From: Mycobacterium attenuatum
Lineage (GTDB): Bacteria > Actinomycetota > Actinomycetes > Mycobacteriales > Mycobacteriaceae
Length of the DNA stretch: 58,150 nt
Assembly (NCBI RefSeq): GCF_900566085.1
Contig: NZ_UPHT01000086.1
Location: 1-58,150, forward strand
Direction: 5' to 3'
Made by a program: the position numbers and the translations under genes. The stretch's first letter is position 1. Every line of letters starts with the position of its first letter. The notes below the pieces were generated by a model. It was given only the letters and a program-made list of their open reading frames with translations, did not search any database and was not told where the DNA came from. Positions 7,755 through 18,460 of the stretch are shown here, piece after piece.

Positions 7755-9398
7755 ATGAGCACCGACGCCGCCCCCGCCCCGATGATGCATGCGGGACGGC
7801 TGATCGCGCGCCGGCTCAAAGCCAGCGGTATCGACACGGTTTTCACGCTTTCCGGCGGACACCTGTTTTCCGTCTACGACGGCTGCCGCGAGGAGGGTAT
7901 CCGGCTGATCGACACCCGCCACGAGCAAAGTGCCGCCTTCGCCGCCGAGGGCTGGTCCAAGGTGACACGGGTGCCCGGGGTGGCCGCCCTGACCGCGGGT
8001 CCGGGCGTCACCAACGGCATGAGCGCGATGGCTGCCGCCCAACAGAACCAGTCGCCGCTGGTGGTGCTCGGTGGCCGGGCGCCCGCCGCGCGGTGGGGGA
8101 TGGGCTCCCTGCAAGAGATCGACCACGTTCCTTTTGTCGCACCGCTGACTCGTTTTGCCGCGACCGCTCAATCAGCGGGTGACGCGGGCAGGCTGGTCGA
8201 CCAAGCCCTGCAGGCTGCGGTCGGAGCCCCGTCCGGGGTGGCTTTCGTCGATTTTCCGATGGACCACGTATTTTCCATGTCCGAGGACGACGGTCGTCCC
8301 GGCGCACGGACGGACGCACCCGCGACCGCAAATCCCGACGGTGTCGCCCTGGACCGGGCCGCCGGCCTGTTGTCGGCGGCGGAGCGTCCGGTCATCATGG
8401 CGGGCACCAACGTTTGGTGGGGACGCGCGGAGACTGCGCTACTGCGGCTGGCCGAGGAACGTCGGATTCCGGTGCTGATGAATGGGATGGCCCGGGGCGT
8501 TGTGCCCGCCGACCACCCGCTGGCTTTTTCCCGGGCACGGTCAAAAGCCCTGGGGCAGGCCGACATTGCACTGATTGTCGGGGTGCCCATGGATTTCCGG
8601 CTGGGATTCGGCGGGGTGTTCGGAGCACAAACCCAGCTCGTCGTCGCCGACCGCGCCAAACCGGAGCGCAGTCATCCCCGCCCCATTGCGGCAGGCCTGT
8701 ACGGGGATCTGACCGCGATCCTGTCGGCGCTGACCGGAACAGGCGCCGCCGACCACCGGGACTGGATCGACGAGCTACGGACCGCCGAGACGGCGGCGCG
8801 CGAGGCGGAGCACGTCGAGCTCGCCGAAGAACGCGTCCCGCTGCATCCGATGCGGGTGTACGCCGAGGTGGCGCCGCTGTTGGACCGCGACGCCATCGTG
8901 GTGATCGACGCCGGTGATTTCGGGTCCTACGCCGGGCGGATGATCGACAGCTATCAGCCGGGGTGCTGGCTGGACAGCGGTCCCTTCGGTTGCCTGGGTT
9001 CAGGGCCCGGTTATGCCTTGGCCGCGAAGCTTGCCTGGCCGCAACGCCAGGTGGTGTTGCTGCAAGGTGACGGCGCTTTCGGGTTCAGCGGTATGGAGTG
9101 GGACACCCTGGTTCGCCACAATGTGCCGGTGGTGTCGGTCGTCGGCAATAACGGCATCTGGGGTTTGGAAAAGCATCCAATGGAGGCGTTGTACGGCTAC
9201 TCAGTGGTGGCCGAGCTGCGCCCGGGAACCCGCTACGACGAGGTGGCGCGCGCCCTGGGCGCCCACGGCGAGCTGGTTTCGGCGCCGGCGGACCTTCGCC
9301 CGGCGCTGCAGCGGGCCTTCGCGAGTGGTCTGCCGTCGGTCGTCAACGTGCTGACCGACCCCGCTATCGCCTACCCGAGGCGATCGAACCTGGCCTGA
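7755..9398 (+). CDS. ilvG: ThDP-dependent acetolactate synthase-like enzyme
   Basis: 547 residues, matching H37Rv IlvG (Rv1820) closely. The order is an N-terminal ThDP pyrimidine domain with the activating Glu in [14 protein letters not shown], a central domain, and a C-terminal ThDP pyrophosphate domain with the Mg-binding [14 protein letters not shown] motif ending in a GNNG segment. Related sequences include acetolactate synthases and oxalyl-CoA decarboxylase-like enzymes. No ilvN regulatory subunit lies nearby, so a role in branched-chain synthesis is unproven. ATG at 7755 follows the H37Rv start; an in-frame ATG at 7746 with TAGGCT 8 nt upstream is an alternative, possibly leaderless. 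Confidence 0.88.
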   Translation: MSTDAAPAPMMHAGRLIARRLKASGIDTVFTLSGGHLFSVYDGCREEGIRLIDTRHEQSAAFAAEGWSKVTRVPGVAALTAGPGVTNGMSAMAAAQQNQSPLVVLGGRAPAARWGMGSLQEIDHVPFVAPLTRFAATAQSAGDAGRLVDQALQAAVGAPSGVAFVDFPMDHVFSMSEDDGRPGARTDAPATANPDGVALDRAAGLLSAAERPVIMAGTNVWWGRAETALLRLAEERRIPVLMNGMARGVVPADHPLAFSRARSKALGQADIALIVGVPMDFRLGFGGVFGAQTQLVVADRAKPERSHPRPIAAGLYGDLTAILSALTGTGAADHRDWIDELRTAETAAREAEHVELAEERVPLHPMRVYAEVAPLLDRDAIVVIDAGDFGSYAGRMIDSYQPGCWLDSGPFGCLGSGPGYALAAKLAWPQRQVVLLQGDGAFGFSGMEWDTLVRHNVPVVSVVGNNGIWGLEKHPMEALYGYSVVAELRPGTRYDEVARALGAHGELVSAPADLRPALQRAFASGLPSVVNVLTDPAIAYPRRSNLA

Positions 9399-9486
9399 CG
9401 TGCCCGGTTGCGCTCTGCCGAAGCGGCTACGTGTCGCTGGTGCCACGTTCGCCCGCACCGGTCACGGGGTCACGTACCGTTGACGT

Positions 9487-11811
9487 GTGCCAAAGACCAC
9501 ACGCGCTGAGCCTGGCCGCCTGAGCAGCCGATTCTGGCGACTTCTCGGCGCCAGTACCGAAAAGAATCGAAACCGGTCCCTCGACCAGGTGACCGCTTCG
9601 GCCGAGTACGACAAAGAAGCCGCCGACCTGACCGACGAGAAGCTGCGCCGCGCGGCGGGGCTGCTCAACCTCGACGATCTCGCGGACTCTGGCGACATCC
9701 CGCAGTTCTTGGCCATCGCCCGGGAGGCAGCCGAGCGTGCGACCGGCCTGCGCCCGTTCGATGTGCAACTGCTGGGTGCACTGCGCATGCTTGCCGGCGA
9801 CGTGATCGAAATGGCGACCGGTGAGGGCAAGACGCTTGCCGGCGCGATCGCGGCCGCCGGCTATGCACTGGCCGGCCGCCATGTCCACGTCGTGACCATC
9901 AACGACTACCTGGCCCACCGCGACGCGGAGTGGATGGGCCCGCTGTTGGAGGCGTTGGGGATCACGGTCGGATGGATCACCGCGGAGTCGACCAGCGAGG
10001 ACCGCAAGGCGGCATATGGCTGCGACGTCACCTATGCCTCGGTCAACGAGATCGGGTTCGACGTGCTGCGCGATCAGTTGGTCACCGACGTGGAGGACCT
10101 GGTATCACCCAACCCGGACGTGGCCCTGATCGACGAGGCGGACTCCGTGCTCGTCGACGAGGCGTTGGTGCCCCTGGTTCTGGCCGGCACCACCCATCGT
10201 GAGACACCGCGGCTGGAAATCATTCGTCTGGTCGCCGAGCTGACCCCCGGCACCGACTACGAGACCGATGCCGACAGCCGCAACGTCCATCTGACCGAGA
10301 CCGGCGCTCGCAAAGTCGAGAAGGCGCTCGGTGGCATCGACTTGTACTCCGAGGAACATGTCGGCACCACGCTGACCGAGGTCAACGTCGCGCTGCACGC
10401 GCATGTGCTGCTGCAGCGCGACGTGCACTACATCGTCCGAGAGGGCGCGGTCCACCTGATCAATGCCTCGCGCGGGCGCATCGCCCAATTGCAGCGCTGG
10501 CCGGACGGACTACAGGCCGCCGTCGAGGCCAAGGAGGGCATCGAGACGACCGAGACCGGTGAAGTGCTCGACACCATCACCGTGCAGGCACTGATCAACC
10601 GTTACGCCACCGTGTGCGGCATGACCGGGACCGCCCTGGCGGCCGGCGAGCAGCTGCGCCAGTTCTACAAACTCGGTGTGTCGCCGATACCGCCGAATAC
10701 TCCCAACATCCGCGAGGACGAGACCGACCGGGTGTACATCACCGCAGCGGCCAAGAACGATGCGATCGTCGCGCATATCGCCGAGGTTCACGAGACCGGG
10801 CAACCGGTACTGGTCGGCACGCGCGACGTTGCTGAATCCGAAGAGCTGCACGAAAGGCTGCTGCGGCGCGACGTGCCCGCGGTGGTGCTCAACGCGAAAA
10901 ACGACGCCGAAGAGGCGCAGGTGATCGCCGAGGCCGGCAAATTCGGTGCGGTCACCGTGTCCACACAGATGGCAGGACGCGGCACCGACATCCGCCTCGG
11001 CGGCTCCGACGAAGCCGACCATGACCGGGTCGCCGAACTGGGCGGGCTGCACGTGGTCGGCACGGGCCGCCATCACACGGAACGCCTCGACAACCAGCTG
11101 CGTGGCCGCGCCGGCCGCCAGGGTGATCCCGGCTCGTCGGTGTTCTTTTCGAGTTGGGAAGACGACGTGGTCGCGGCCAACCTCGACCACAACAAGCTGC
11201 CCATGGAGACCGACGAGGACGGAAGGATCGTCAGCCCCAGGGCGGCCGGGTTGCTGGACCACGCCCAACGGGTCGCCGAGGGCCGGATGCTGGACGTGCA
11301 CGCGAACACCTGGCGCTACAACCAGCTGATCGCACAACAGCGCGCCATCATCGTCGACCGGCGAAATACGTTGCTGCGCAACCCAACCGCGCGTGAGGAA
11401 CTGGCTGAGCTGGCGCCCGAGAGGTACGAGGAGCTGGCTGAAGATCTCTCCGAGGAACGGCTGGAGAAGATCTGCCGACTGATCATGCTGTATCACCTGG
11501 ACCGTGGCTGGGCAGATCATCTGGCCTATCTGGCCGACATCCGCGAGAGCATCCACTTGCGGGCCTTGGGCCGGCAGAATCCGCTCGACGAATTCCACCG
11601 GTTGGCGGTTGACGCGTTCGCGTCGCTGGCCGCCGACGCGATCGAGGCCGCACAACAGACATTCGAAACGGCCAACGTGCTGGAGGAGGAGCAGGGGCTG
11701 GATCTGTCCAAGCTGGCTCGGCCGACGTCGACGTGGACCTACATGGTCAACGACAACCCTCTGTCCGATGACACGCTGTCGACGCTGAGCCTGCCCGGCG
11801 TATTCCGCTGA
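9487..11811 (+). CDS. secA2: Accessory Sec ATPase SecA2
   Basis: 774 residues. The motor domains show Walker A MATGEGKT and DEAD-type [15 protein letters not shown], with helicase motif [15 protein letters not shown] and [15 protein letters not shown]. The long C-terminal linker and zinc-binding tail of SecA1 are absent, as expected for SecA2. In mycobacteria SecA2 exports a subset of proteins (SodA and solute-binding lipoproteins among them) with the SecYEG channel. The start is the GTG of [11 protein letters not shown] hairpin at 11904-11922 lies downstream, then pgsA2. Confidence 0.95.
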   Translation: MPKTTRAEPGRLSSRFWRLLGASTEKNRNRSLDQVTASAEYDKEAADLTDEKLRRAAGLLNLDDLADSGDIPQFLAIAREAAERATGLRPFDVQLLGALRMLAGDVIEMATGEGKTLAGAIAAAGYALAGRHVHVVTINDYLAHRDAEWMGPLLEALGITVGWITAESTSEDRKAAYGCDVTYASVNEIGFDVLRDQLVTDVEDLVSPNPDVALIDEADSVLVDEALVPLVLAGTTHRETPRLEIIRLVAELTPGTDYETDADSRNVHLTETGARKVEKALGGIDLYSEEHVGTTLTEVNVALHAHVLLQRDVHYIVREGAVHLINASRGRIAQLQRWPDGLQAAVEAKEGIETTETGEVLDTITVQALINRYATVCGMTGTALAAGEQLRQFYKLGVSPIPPNTPNIREDETDRVYITAAAKNDAIVAHIAEVHETGQPVLVGTRDVAESEELHERLLRRDVPAVVLNAKNDAEEAQVIAEAGKFGAVTVSTQMAGRGTDIRLGGSDEADHDRVAELGGLHVVGTGRHHTERLDNQLRGRAGRQGDPGSSVFFSSWEDDVVAANLDHNKLPMETDEDGRIVSPRAAGLLDHAQRVAEGRMLDVHANTWRYNQLIAQQRAIIVDRRNTLLRNPTAREELAELAPERYEELAEDLSEERLEKICRLIMLYHLDRGWADHLAYLADIRESIHLRALGRQNPLDEFHRLAVDAFASLAADAIEAAQQTFETANVLEEEQGLDLSKLARPTSTWTYMVNDNPLSDDTLSTLSLPGVFR

Positions 11812-11903
11812 GCGACTGGGCGGGAGCCGCGGCCCGTAACGCCACGGCAAAAGATCCTCGCCGGGGAAGTCGCCGGGCTAAGCCCAACCGCCCGCCTCCT
11901 CCC

Positions 11904-11922
11904 CGGTCCGCCGTGCGGACCG
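11904..11922 (+). terminator. Hairpin downstream of secA2
   Basis: CGGTCCGC-cgt-GCGGACCG: a perfect 8-bp GC-rich stem with a 3-nt loop, about 90 bp after the secA2 stop and 28 bp before pgsA2. It has no U-tract, which is common in mycobacteria. Flanking it, the 14-mer GTCGCCGGGCTAAG occurs twice (near 11870 and 11928). Confidence 0.4.
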
Positions 11923-11950
11923 TATCGTCGCCGGGCTAAGGTCACGGCTC

Positions 11951-12580
11951 ATGGAGCCGGTACTCACCCACAGTCGGGTGCTGACGGTACCTAACGTGCT
12001 GAGCGTCATCCGCCTGGCGCTGATTCCGATGTTCGTCTACGTCATGCTGGTCGCGCACATCCATGGCTGGGCGGTGGCGATCTTGATGTTCAGCGGCGCG
12101 TCGGATTGGGCGGACGGCAAGATCGCCCGGCTGCTCAACCAGTCGTCGCGGCTGGGCGTGCTCCTGGACCCGGCCGTCGACCGGCTTTACATGGTGACCG
12201 TCCCCGTCGTGTTGGCGCTGAGCGGGATCGTGCCGTGGTGGTTTGTGATCACCTTGCTGGCGCGTGACGCCGCCCTGGCCGCGACATTGCCTCTGCTGTT
12301 TAGCCGCGGACTATCAGCCCTGCCGGTCACCTACATCGGCAAGGCGGCAACTTTCGCCCTGATGGCCGGATTTCCGGTGCTGTTGCTGGGGCAGTGGAAC
12401 GCTCTGTGGAGCCGGGTACTCGGGGCCTGCGGCTGGGCATTTCTGATCTGGGGTATGTATGCGTACCTGTGGGCGTTTGTGCTGTATGTAGTGCAGATGT
12501 CGATGGTGGTCCGACGGATGCCCAAGCTCAGGCATCGGGCATCTCAACCGGTCGTCAGGAAAGCGGGCGGGCATGGCTGA
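11951..12580 (+). CDS. pgsA2: CDP-alcohol phosphatidyltransferase PgsA2
   Basis: 209-residue integral membrane enzyme. The CDP-alcohol phosphatidyltransferase signature is complete: [11 protein letters not shown] followed by [10 protein letters not shown], giving the DG-AR-G-D-D metal and CDP-binding spacing. The family makes phosphatidylglycerophosphate or cardiolipin; the precise lipid product of PgsA2 is not fixed by sequence. ATG at 11951 has TAAGGT 8 nt upstream, so a leaderless transcript is possible. It overlaps the next gene by 8 bp, starting a four-gene membrane cluster leading to gcvH. Confidence 0.9.
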   Translation: MEPVLTHSRVLTVPNVLSVIRLALIPMFVYVMLVAHIHGWAVAILMFSGASDWADGKIARLLNQSSRLGVLLDPAVDRLYMVTVPVVLALSGIVPWWFVITLLARDAALAATLPLLFSRGLSALPVTYIGKAATFALMAGFPVLLLGQWNALWSRVLGACGWAFLIWGMYAYLWAFVLYVVQMSMVVRRMPKLRHRASQPVVRKAGGHG

Positions 12581-13496
12581 CGTTGACCGGCTGTTGGGCG
12601 GTTATGACCCCAACGCCGGCTACAGCGCACACGCGGCTTCCCGGCCCAAACGCAACCCGGTTCCGTCGCTGCTTCGCGCGCTGCTGTCCGAACATCTCGA
12701 CCCCGGTTACGCTGCGGCCGCCGCCAAACGCGAGCGCTCCGGTGCATCGCAACAGGGGCGTGCCCGCGTGTTCGGTTGGCTGTGGCAGGCGCTGGCCGCG
12801 ACGCTGGTCGCAGCGGTATTCGCGGCCGCGGTGGCACAGGCCCGCTCGGTCGAGCCCGGCGTGCGGGCGGCCCAGCAGCTGCTTGTCGCAAATGTGCGGT
12901 CAACTCAGGCCGCCGCGTCCAGGTTGGCCCAACGGCGCAGCGCACTCTCGGCGAAAGTCGATGACGTGCAACGGCTAGCGCTGGCCGACGACGCCGAGGG
13001 ACAGCGGCTGCTCACGCGTCTCGACGCGCTGAACCTGGCGGCGGCCAGCACACCGGTGATTGGCCCGGGTTTGACCGTGACAGTGACCGACCCGGGGGTG
13101 GGACCCAACCTCTCCGATGCCTCCAAACAGCGGGTCAGCGGAAGCCAGCAAATCATTTTGGACCGCGATCTGCAGCTGGTCGTCAACTCCCTGTGGGCCA
13201 GTGGCGCGGAGGCCGTCTCGGTCGACGGCGCCCGGATCGGGCCGAATGTGACCATTCGGCAGGCCGGCGGGGCGATCCTCGTCGACAACAACCCCACCAG
13301 CAGCCCCTACACGATCCTTGCGGTTGGACCGCCACATGCAATGCAAGATGTCTTCGACCGCAGTCCCGGTCTGCGTCGCCTTCGGCTGCTGGAAGTCTCC
13401 TACGGCGTCGGCGTCAGCGTGAACGCCGCCGACGGTCTGGCGCTGCCGGCCGGCGCTAGCCGGGACGTCAAGTTCGCCAAGCAGATTGGGCCCTAG
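12573..13496 (+). CDS. DUF881 membrane protein (Rv1823-like)
   Basis: 307 residues: a cytoplasmic N-terminal segment, one transmembrane helix near residues 67-90 ([20 protein letters not shown]), a coiled-coil-like stretch, then the DUF881 ectodomain (about 160-300, [13 protein letters not shown] and [14 protein letters not shown]). The family is restricted to Gram-positive bacteria and is often found as a pair around a small basic membrane protein, exactly as here. Function is unproven; clustering near division and envelope genes suggests an envelope role. It begins inside the pgsA2 stop region. Confidence 0.85.
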   Translation: MADVDRLLGGYDPNAGYSAHAASRPKRNPVPSLLRALLSEHLDPGYAAAAAKRERSGASQQGRARVFGWLWQALAATLVAAVFAAAVAQARSVEPGVRAAQQLLVANVRSTQAAASRLAQRRSALSAKVDDVQRLALADDAEGQRLLTRLDALNLAAASTPVIGPGLTVTVTDPGVGPNLSDASKQRVSGSQQIILDRDLQLVVNSLWASGAEAVSVDGARIGPNVTIRQAGGAILVDNNPTSSPYTILAVGPPHAMQDVFDRSPGLRRLRLLEVSYGVGVSVNAADGLALPAGASRDVKFAKQIGP

Positions 13497-13557
13497 TGAG
13501 AGAACTTTTGGTGAAAGTGGCTGCTCTTGCAACGACGTGGACGGGACTGCGGCGGGC

Positions 13558-13890
13558 ATGATCGGTATCGCAGCCCTTGCCGTTGGCATCGTGCTGGGAC
13601 TGGTCTTCCACCCCAGCGTGCCCGAGGTGATCCAGCCATACCTGCCAATCGCGGTGGTCGCCGCGCTCGACGCCGTGTTCGGCGGGTTGCGCGCCTACCT
13701 CGAGCGGATCTTCGACCCGAAGGTCTTCGTGGTGTCGTTCGTGTTCAATGTCTTGGTCGCCGGGCTGATTGTCTATGTGGGCGATCAACTGGGCGTCGGC
13801 ACCCAGTTGTCCACGGCGATCATCGTGGTGCTGGGAATCCGCATCTTCGGAAATACCGCTGCGCTGCGGCGCCGGCTGTTCGGAGCATGA
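13558..13890 (+). CDS. Small basic membrane protein, DUF1290/Sbp family (Rv1824-like)
   Basis: 110 residues and almost wholly hydrophobic, with about three transmembrane helices (IGIAALAVGIVLGLVF; LPIAVVAALDAVFGGL; VVSFVFNVLVAGLIVYVG). Matches the Sbp family placed between two DUF881 genes in many Gram-positive bacteria. The ATG before IGIAALAVG is chosen by family alignment; an in-frame GTG at 13537 would add seven residues. Neither has a convincing ribosome-binding site. Ends 28 bp before the second DUF881 gene. Confidence 0.8.
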   Translation: MIGIAALAVGIVLGLVFHPSVPEVIQPYLPIAVVAALDAVFGGLRAYLERIFDPKVFVVSFVFNVLVAGLIVYVGDQLGVGTQLSTAIIVVLGIRIFGNTAALRRRLFGA

Positions 13891-13918
13891 CGGTGGTCGT
13901 GACGGTGATGAGGTCAAC

Positions 13919-14800
13919 GTGAGCCAGGATCTTCCCGACCAGACCGAAGACGAAAGCTGTGGCATCACAACCGGGCGCGGTCATTCCAAGGCCGACCGGA
14001 ACGCCCATGAAGCTGCGCGGCGCGGCCGCCATGAACTTCCCGCCGACCGTCCGCGCCCTGAGATCGGGCCGGTGCGCCGGACCGGACTATCCGCGATGGT
14101 GCGCGGTACCCGCTCGCGAATGTTGTTCGGCGCGTTGGCAATTGTGTTGTGCCTGGTGCTGGGTGTCGCCATCGTCACTCAGGTCCGCCAGACTGAGTCC
14201 GGTGATTCGCTGGACACGGCTCGCCCCGCAGATCTGTTGGTCCTGCTCGATTCGTTGCGGCAACGCGAGGCCACCCTCAACACGGAGGTGGCCGACCTGC
14301 AGAACACTCTCAACGCATTGCAGGCCTCGGGCAACAACGACCAAGCCGCCATCGAAAGCGCGCAGGCCAGATTGGCCGCGCTGTCGATCCTGGTGGGCGC
14401 GGTGGGCGCGACCGGGCCCGGTGTCACGGTGCGTATCGACGATCCCGGTCCGGGAGTGGCCCCGGACGCGATGCTCGACGTGATCAACGAGCTGCGTGCT
14501 GCCGGAGCCGAGGCGATCCAGATCAGCGACGCGCACCAGTCGGTGCGGGTCGGAGTTGATACCTGGGTCGTCGGTTCGCCCGGCGCGCTGACTATCGATA
14601 CCAAAGCGCTGTCTCCGCCCTATTCGGTTCTGGCGATTGGCGATCCGCCGACGCTGGCCGCGGCGATGAACATTCCCGGCGGTGCGGTGGACAGCATCAA
14701 ACGCGTCGGCGGACGCATGTCGGTGCAACAGTCCGACCGAGTGGATGTGACCGCCTTGCGACAACCGAAACCGCACCAATACGCTCAGCCCGTCAAATAA
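13919..14800 (+). CDS. DUF881 membrane protein (Rv1825-like)
   Basis: 293 residues. A charged cytoplasmic N-terminus of about 65 residues is followed by a transmembrane helix ([19 protein letters not shown]), a Gln/Leu-rich coiled-coil ([20 protein letters not shown]) and the DUF881 domain ([15 protein letters not shown] to [17 protein letters not shown]). GTG at 13919 follows GATGAGG by 5 nt. Paralogous to 12573-13496; with the small basic protein between them it probably forms one membrane assembly. Only 23 bp separate it from gcvH. Confidence 0.85.
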   Translation: MSQDLPDQTEDESCGITTGRGHSKADRNAHEAARRGRHELPADRPRPEIGPVRRTGLSAMVRGTRSRMLFGALAIVLCLVLGVAIVTQVRQTESGDSLDTARPADLLVLLDSLRQREATLNTEVADLQNTLNALQASGNNDQAAIESAQARLAALSILVGAVGATGPGVTVRIDDPGPGVAPDAMLDVINELRAAGAEAIQISDAHQSVRVGVDTWVVGSPGALTIDTKALSPPYSVLAIGDPPTLAAAMNIPGGAVDSIKRVGGRMSVQQSDRVDVTALRQPKPHQYAQPVK

Positions 14801-14823
14801 GCGCCGACCAGAACAGGAATACC

Positions 14824-15222
14824 GTGAGCGATATCCCACCCGATCTGCACTACACCGCCGAACACGAGTGGGTCCGCCGCACCGCGGATGACACCGTGCG
14901 GGTCGGGATCACCGACTTCGCGCAGTCCGCGCTGGGCGACGTCGTCTTCGTTCAATTGCCCGCGGTTGGGGATGAGGTGACCGCGGGAGAATCCTTCGGC
15001 GAGGTGGAGTCGACGAAATCGGTGTCGGACCTCTACGCGCCGGTATCCGGCAAGGTCGCCGCGGTCAACAGCGAGCTGGAAGGCACGCCGCAATTGGTGA
15101 ACTCAGACCCGTACGGCGACGGCTGGCTATTGGACCTCCAGGTCGACAGCCCGGCTGCCGTGGAATCAGCCTTGGCGGCCCTCCTCGATGCCGAGGCCTA
15201 CCGCGGCACCGTTTCGGAATGA
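14824..15222 (+). CDS. gcvH: Glycine cleavage system H protein
   Basis: 132 residues, normal length. The lipoyl-lysine lies in [15 protein letters not shown], flanked by the HEWVRR and [13 protein letters not shown] motifs of GcvH. The lipoylated arm carries the aminomethyl group from the P protein (gcvB, 18702) to the T protein, which is not in the window. It sits at the end of the DUF881 cluster rather than in a gcv operon, as in other mycobacteria. Confidence 0.95.
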   Translation: MSDIPPDLHYTAEHEWVRRTADDTVRVGITDFAQSALGDVVFVQLPAVGDEVTAGESFGEVESTKSVSDLYAPVSGKVAAVNSELEGTPQLVNSDPYGDGWLLDLQVDSPAAVESALAALLDAEAYRGTVSE

Positions 15223-15303
15223 CGGTTGCTAAGGTCCGTGCCAGTGTTTGCGCCCGGAATGCGGACGGAGCAAGGGGCCCAACAGAAGGCCTAACCCAAG
15301 GCC

Positions 15304-15347
15304 CCGGAAGTTCTAGGAGAAGGCTCCGGAAGTTCTAGGAGAAGGCA
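15304..15347. repeat. 22-bp tandem repeat, two copies
   Basis: CCGGAAGTTCTAGGAGAAGG plus two bases (CT in the first, CA in the second) repeats at 15304-15325 and 15326-15347, between gcvH and garA. It is probably non-coding and part of the garA upstream region. Together with the 12-bp array at 15456 it makes this spacer unusually repetitive. Confidence 0.9.
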
Positions 15348-15455
15348 CGGTGTCGGGCTTACGATCCTGCAGTGGTGAGCACGTCGCCGCCGCGAGGCCG
15401 ACATACGCGGGGTACGGTCGAGACATCAGCGTCAGACGGCGTTACAAGTCACGAG

Positions 15456-15495
15456 AAGCACTACGAAAAGCACTACGAAAAGCACTACGAAAAGC
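15456..15495. repeat. 12-bp tandem repeat, about 3.3 copies
   Basis: AAGCACTACGAA repeats at 15456, 15468 and 15480, then decays into AAGCAACAAAGG. It lies 91 bp before the garA start. A plus-strand frame (15350-15589) reads it as ALRK repeats and the minus strand as hydrophobic LFVV repeats, but neither frame has other coding character. Slippage could change the garA leader length. Confidence 0.9.
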
Positions 15496-15585
15496 AACAA
15501 AGGTAATGCAGGCGGTAAATCCAAGGGAGGCACCGGCCGATCGGCCCGGTCAGACAACGCCACAGCGGCCAGTGAGGAGCAGCGG

Positions 15586-16074
15586 GTGACGGACATGGAC
15601 GCAGAACGAGAGCAGGACCAGACATCTGACGAAGTCACCGTGGAGACGACCTCCGTCTTCCGCGCCGACTTCCTCAGCGAACTGGACGCTCCCGCACAGG
15701 CGGGAACCGAGAGCGCGGTATCAGGGGTAGAAGGCCTCCCGGCGGGCTCGGCGTTGCTGGTCGTCAAACGGGGACCCAATGCGGGGTCGCGCTTTCTTCT
15801 CGACCAGCCCATCACATCCGCCGGCCGGCATCCCGACAGCGACATCTTTCTCGATGACGTGACGGTGAGTCGTCGCCACGCCGAATTCCGGTTGGAAGGC
15901 AACGAGTTCAGCGTCGTCGACGTCGGCAGCCTCAACGGCACTTACGTCAACCGTGAACCGGTCGATTCGGCTGTGTTGGCAAACGGCGACGAAGTTCAGA
16001 TCGGAAAGTTCCGCTTGGTCTTCTTGACCGGGCCCAAGCAAGGTGACGACGACGGGGGCGCCGGAAGCCGGTGA
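15586..16074 (+). CDS. garA: FHA-domain regulator GarA
   Basis: 162 residues, the H37Rv length. The N-terminal tail holds the ETTSVF motif, whose two threonines are phosphorylated by PknB/PknG in M. tuberculosis. The FHA domain follows (about 55-145), with the phosphothreonine-binding residues in [22 protein letters not shown] and SLNGTYVN. Unphosphorylated GarA inhibits 2-oxoglutarate dehydrogenase and NAD-glutamate dehydrogenase and activates glutamate synthase. It therefore controls nitrogen and carbon flow, relevant beside the nitrogen-salvage genes of this window. GTG start; overlaps the next gene by 4 bp. Confidence 0.95.
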   Translation: MTDMDAEREQDQTSDEVTVETTSVFRADFLSELDAPAQAGTESAVSGVEGLPAGSALLVVKRGPNAGSRFLLDQPITSAGRHPDSDIFLDDVTVSRRHAEFRLEGNEFSVVDVGSLNGTYVNREPVDSAVLANGDEVQIGKFRLVFLTGPKQGDDDGGAGSR

Positions 16075-16826
16075 GCGCACCCGATAGCCCCGCGCTGGCC
16101 GGGATGTCGATCGGCGCAGTCTTGGAGCTGCTGCGACCGGATTTTCCCGACGTCACGATCTCCAAGATTCGCTTTCTGGAGGCCGAGGGGCTGGTGACGC
16201 CGCAGCGCGCCGCATCGGGTTACCGAAGGTTCACCGCGTATGACTGTGCACGGCTGCGCTTCATCCTGACCGCTCAGCGCGATCATTATCTGCCGCTGAA
16301 GGTGATCAGGGCGCAGTTGGACGCTCAGCCCGATGGCGAGCTACCACCGTTCGGATCCCCTTATGGCACACCGCGTTTGGTCTCGGTAGCCGACAACGGT
16401 GCCGCCGGCGCGGGCTCCGACGCTGGATCGGCCGCCGCGGCGGTGTCACCGCCGCGCATTCGGCTCGGCCGCGACGATCTCCTGCAGCGCTCCGGGGTTG
16501 ACGACGACCTGCTGACGGCTCTGCTGAAAGCCGGAGTGATCAAGACCGGCCCGGGCGGCTTCTTCGACGAGCACGCCGTGGTCATCCTGCAATGTGCGCA
16601 CGCACTCGCTGAATACGGAGTGGAGCCGAGGCACCTGCGTGCGTTTCGCTCCGCGGCCGATCGTCAGTCGGACCTGATCGCGCAGATCGCGGGCCCGTTG
16701 GTCAAGGCGGACAAGGCTGGAGCCCGTGACCGCGCCGACGACTTGGCCCGAGAGGTCGCCGCCCTCGCCATCACTTTGCACACCTCGTTGATCAAGTCCG
16801 CGGTACGCGACGTTCTGCATCGCTGA
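16071..16826 (+). CDS. MerR family regulator (Rv1828-like)
   Basis: 251 residues. The N-terminal winged helix-turn-helix spans about 10-80 ([29 protein letters not shown]), followed by a Gly/Ala-rich linker and a C-terminal helical domain ([20 protein letters not shown]). No metal-binding cysteines are visible, so this is not a classic metal sensor. GTG start overlaps the garA stop. Orthologue of H37Rv Rv1828 by sequence and order. Confidence 0.88.
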   Translation: MSAPDSPALAGMSIGAVLELLRPDFPDVTISKIRFLEAEGLVTPQRAASGYRRFTAYDCARLRFILTAQRDHYLPLKVIRAQLDAQPDGELPPFGSPYGTPRLVSVADNGAAGAGSDAGSAAAAVSPPRIRLGRDDLLQRSGVDDDLLTALLKAGVIKTGPGGFFDEHAVVILQCAHALAEYGVEPRHLRAFRSAADRQSDLIAQIAGPLVKADKAGARDRADDLAREVAALAITLHTSLIKSAVRDVLHR

Positions 16827-16898
16827 GGATTAGACTTTCTCTGACAGCTTGGCGTCGCGCTGAGTCAGATAGTCGGCAAGTGCGGAGGGCAGACACAG

Positions 16899-17393
16899 AT
16901 GGGTGAAGTTCGTGTTGTCGGCATTCGCGTCGAGCAACCGCAAAATCAGCCGGTGCTGCTACTGCGCGAGGCCAACGGTGACCGCTACCTGCCGATCTGG
17001 ATCGGCCAGTCTGAGGCGGCCGCCATTGCGCTCGAGCAGCAAGGAGTGGAGCCACCCCGGCCGCTGACGCATGACCTGATCCGCGATGTCATTGCCGCAC
17101 TTGGGCATTCACTCAAGGAAGTGCGTATCGTCGATCTGCACGAAGGCACGTTTTACGCCGATCTGATCTTCGATCGCGATATCAAGGTTTCGGCTCGTCC
17201 GTCCGACTCGGTGGCGATCGCACTGCGGGTCGGGGTCCCGATCTACGTCGAGGAGGCCGTGCTGGCCCAGGCCGGGCTGCTGATCCCCGACGAGAGCGAC
17301 GAGGAAGCCAGTAGTGCGGTCCGTGAGGACGAGGTAGAGAAGTTCAAAGAGTTCCTCGACAGCGTGTCACCCGACGACTTCAAGGCGACCTAG
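16899..17393 (+). CDS. Bifunctional nuclease (DUF151) domain protein (Rv1829-like)
   Basis: 164 residues. BFN/DUF151 features include LPIWIGQSEAAAIALEQQG near residue 30 and the ARPSDSVAIALRVGVPIYV motif near 105. The acidic C-terminal tail (DESDEEASSAVREDEVEKF) is typical of the actinobacterial members. The family was named for nuclease activity in a few homologues, but its mycobacterial role is not established. Strongly conserved position between the two MerR genes. Confidence 0.88.
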   Translation: MGEVRVVGIRVEQPQNQPVLLLREANGDRYLPIWIGQSEAAAIALEQQGVEPPRPLTHDLIRDVIAALGHSLKEVRIVDLHEGTFYADLIFDRDIKVSARPSDSVAIALRVGVPIYVEEAVLAQAGLLIPDESDEEASSAVREDEVEKFKEFLDSVSPDDFKAT

Positions 17394-17749
17394 CTTGCGA
17401 TGCTTGTCGGTCGCTGCGGCGACGCGTTGGGCCACCTGCCGAGAAGGCGGGTATGCCACGGCCGTCCGGATGTATCGCCGACAATCCATGGCACCGGCCA
17501 CCTGCTGGTTGAGTCAGCTACGTCACGGACGGGTCTCATCTCACGTAACGGGGGCTCGACACGCCTGGCGGATGGCGCGCTGCGAGACAGCCAACCGCCA
17601 TACTTTGATGACGACTTGATGATTCAACTGGCGCACCGAAACAGTCCAACAGCGTATGCTCACAAGCACTCGGACCTGAGCAAACATGGTTGCCGAAGCA
17701 GCCAATGACGCAGCTAGTGACAACAGCGCGATCGGCGAGAGGAAGCACC
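17394..17749 (+). other. 356-bp intergenic region, no gene seen
   Basis: Lies between the DUF151 gene and the second MerR gene and presumably holds the latter's promoter. GAGAGGA lies 7 nt before the GTG at 17750 and decides that start. No inverted repeat, tRNA or convincing short gene was found; open frames on both strands lack coding character. Confidence 0.5.
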
Positions 17750-18376
17750 GTGGGCGAACAGCCACGTCAAGAACAGCTGGATCTTGCAGACCACGCGACC
17801 ACCACGGCCCCGGGTTCCCACGGCGGCGCGACCGAACCCGTTCAGCCGGGGCTGTTCCCCGACGATTCGGTGCCCGACGAGCTGGTCGGCTACCGCGGAC
17901 CGAGCGCGTGTCAAATCGCCGGCATTACCTACCGCCAACTCGACTATTGGGCGCGCACATCGCTGGTTGTTCCCTCGATCCGCAGTGCGGCGGGTTCGGG
18001 CAGCCAGCGGCTCTACTCGTTCAAGGACATTCTCGTTCTCAAGATCGTCAAGCGGTTGCTCGACACCGGCATCTCGCTGCACAACATCCGGGTTGCCGTC
18101 GACCACCTGCGTCAGCGCGGTGTCCAAGATCTGGCCAACATCACGTTGTTCTCCGACGGTACAACGGTGTACGAATGCACCTCGGCTGAGGAAGTCGTCG
18201 ACCTTCTCCAAGGCGGCCAGGGCGTGTTCGGCATCGCGGTCTCGGGCGCGATGCGAGAGCTAACTGGCGTCATCGCCGAATTCCATGGTGAGCGCGCCGA
18301 CGGGGGCGAGTCGATTGCCGCCCCGGAAGACGAGCTCGCTTCGCGCCGCAAGCAGCGCGATCGCAAGATCGGTTAA
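17750..18376 (+). CDS. resR: MerR family regulator ResR-like (Rv1830)
   Basis: 208 residues. A variable N-terminus precedes a MerR DNA-binding domain (about 45-115: ACQIAGITYRQLDYWARTSL, SGSQRLYSFKDILVLKIVKR) and a C-terminal helical domain. Almost identical to H37Rv Rv1830 beyond the N-terminus. That protein is reported as a regulator of growth and recovery after drug exposure (resR). GTG at 17750 is preferred for its ribosome-binding site; an upstream in-frame start at 17690 lacks one. It precedes the gcvB riboswitch but is probably a separate unit. Confidence 0.88.
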   Translation: MGEQPRQEQLDLADHATTTAPGSHGGATEPVQPGLFPDDSVPDELVGYRGPSACQIAGITYRQLDYWARTSLVVPSIRSAAGSGSQRLYSFKDILVLKIVKRLLDTGISLHNIRVAVDHLRQRGVQDLANITLFSDGTTVYECTSAEEVVDLLQGGQGVFGIAVSGAMRELTGVIAEFHGERADGGESIAAPEDELASRRKQRDRKIG

Positions 18377-18460
18377 CTGCGAGAGTACGTTCACTCCCGG
18401 TGTGCGCTGACGCGGCGGTGATCGACGGGCCGGGTAAACTAGGCTTCGCATCGCTCTCGC

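Noticed and set aside
10510..11850. 446-codon minus-strand open frame inside secA2
   Set aside because: SecA2 motifs are intact on the plus strand; the antisense frame has no recognisable domain.
15456..15495. CRISPR-like array
   Set aside because: Units are 12 bp with no spacers; no cas genes and no array elsewhere in the window.
15350..15589. 79-codon frame with ALRK repeats before garA
   Set aside because: Its repeats come from a 12-bp DNA array, there is no ribosome-binding site, and nothing else looks coding.
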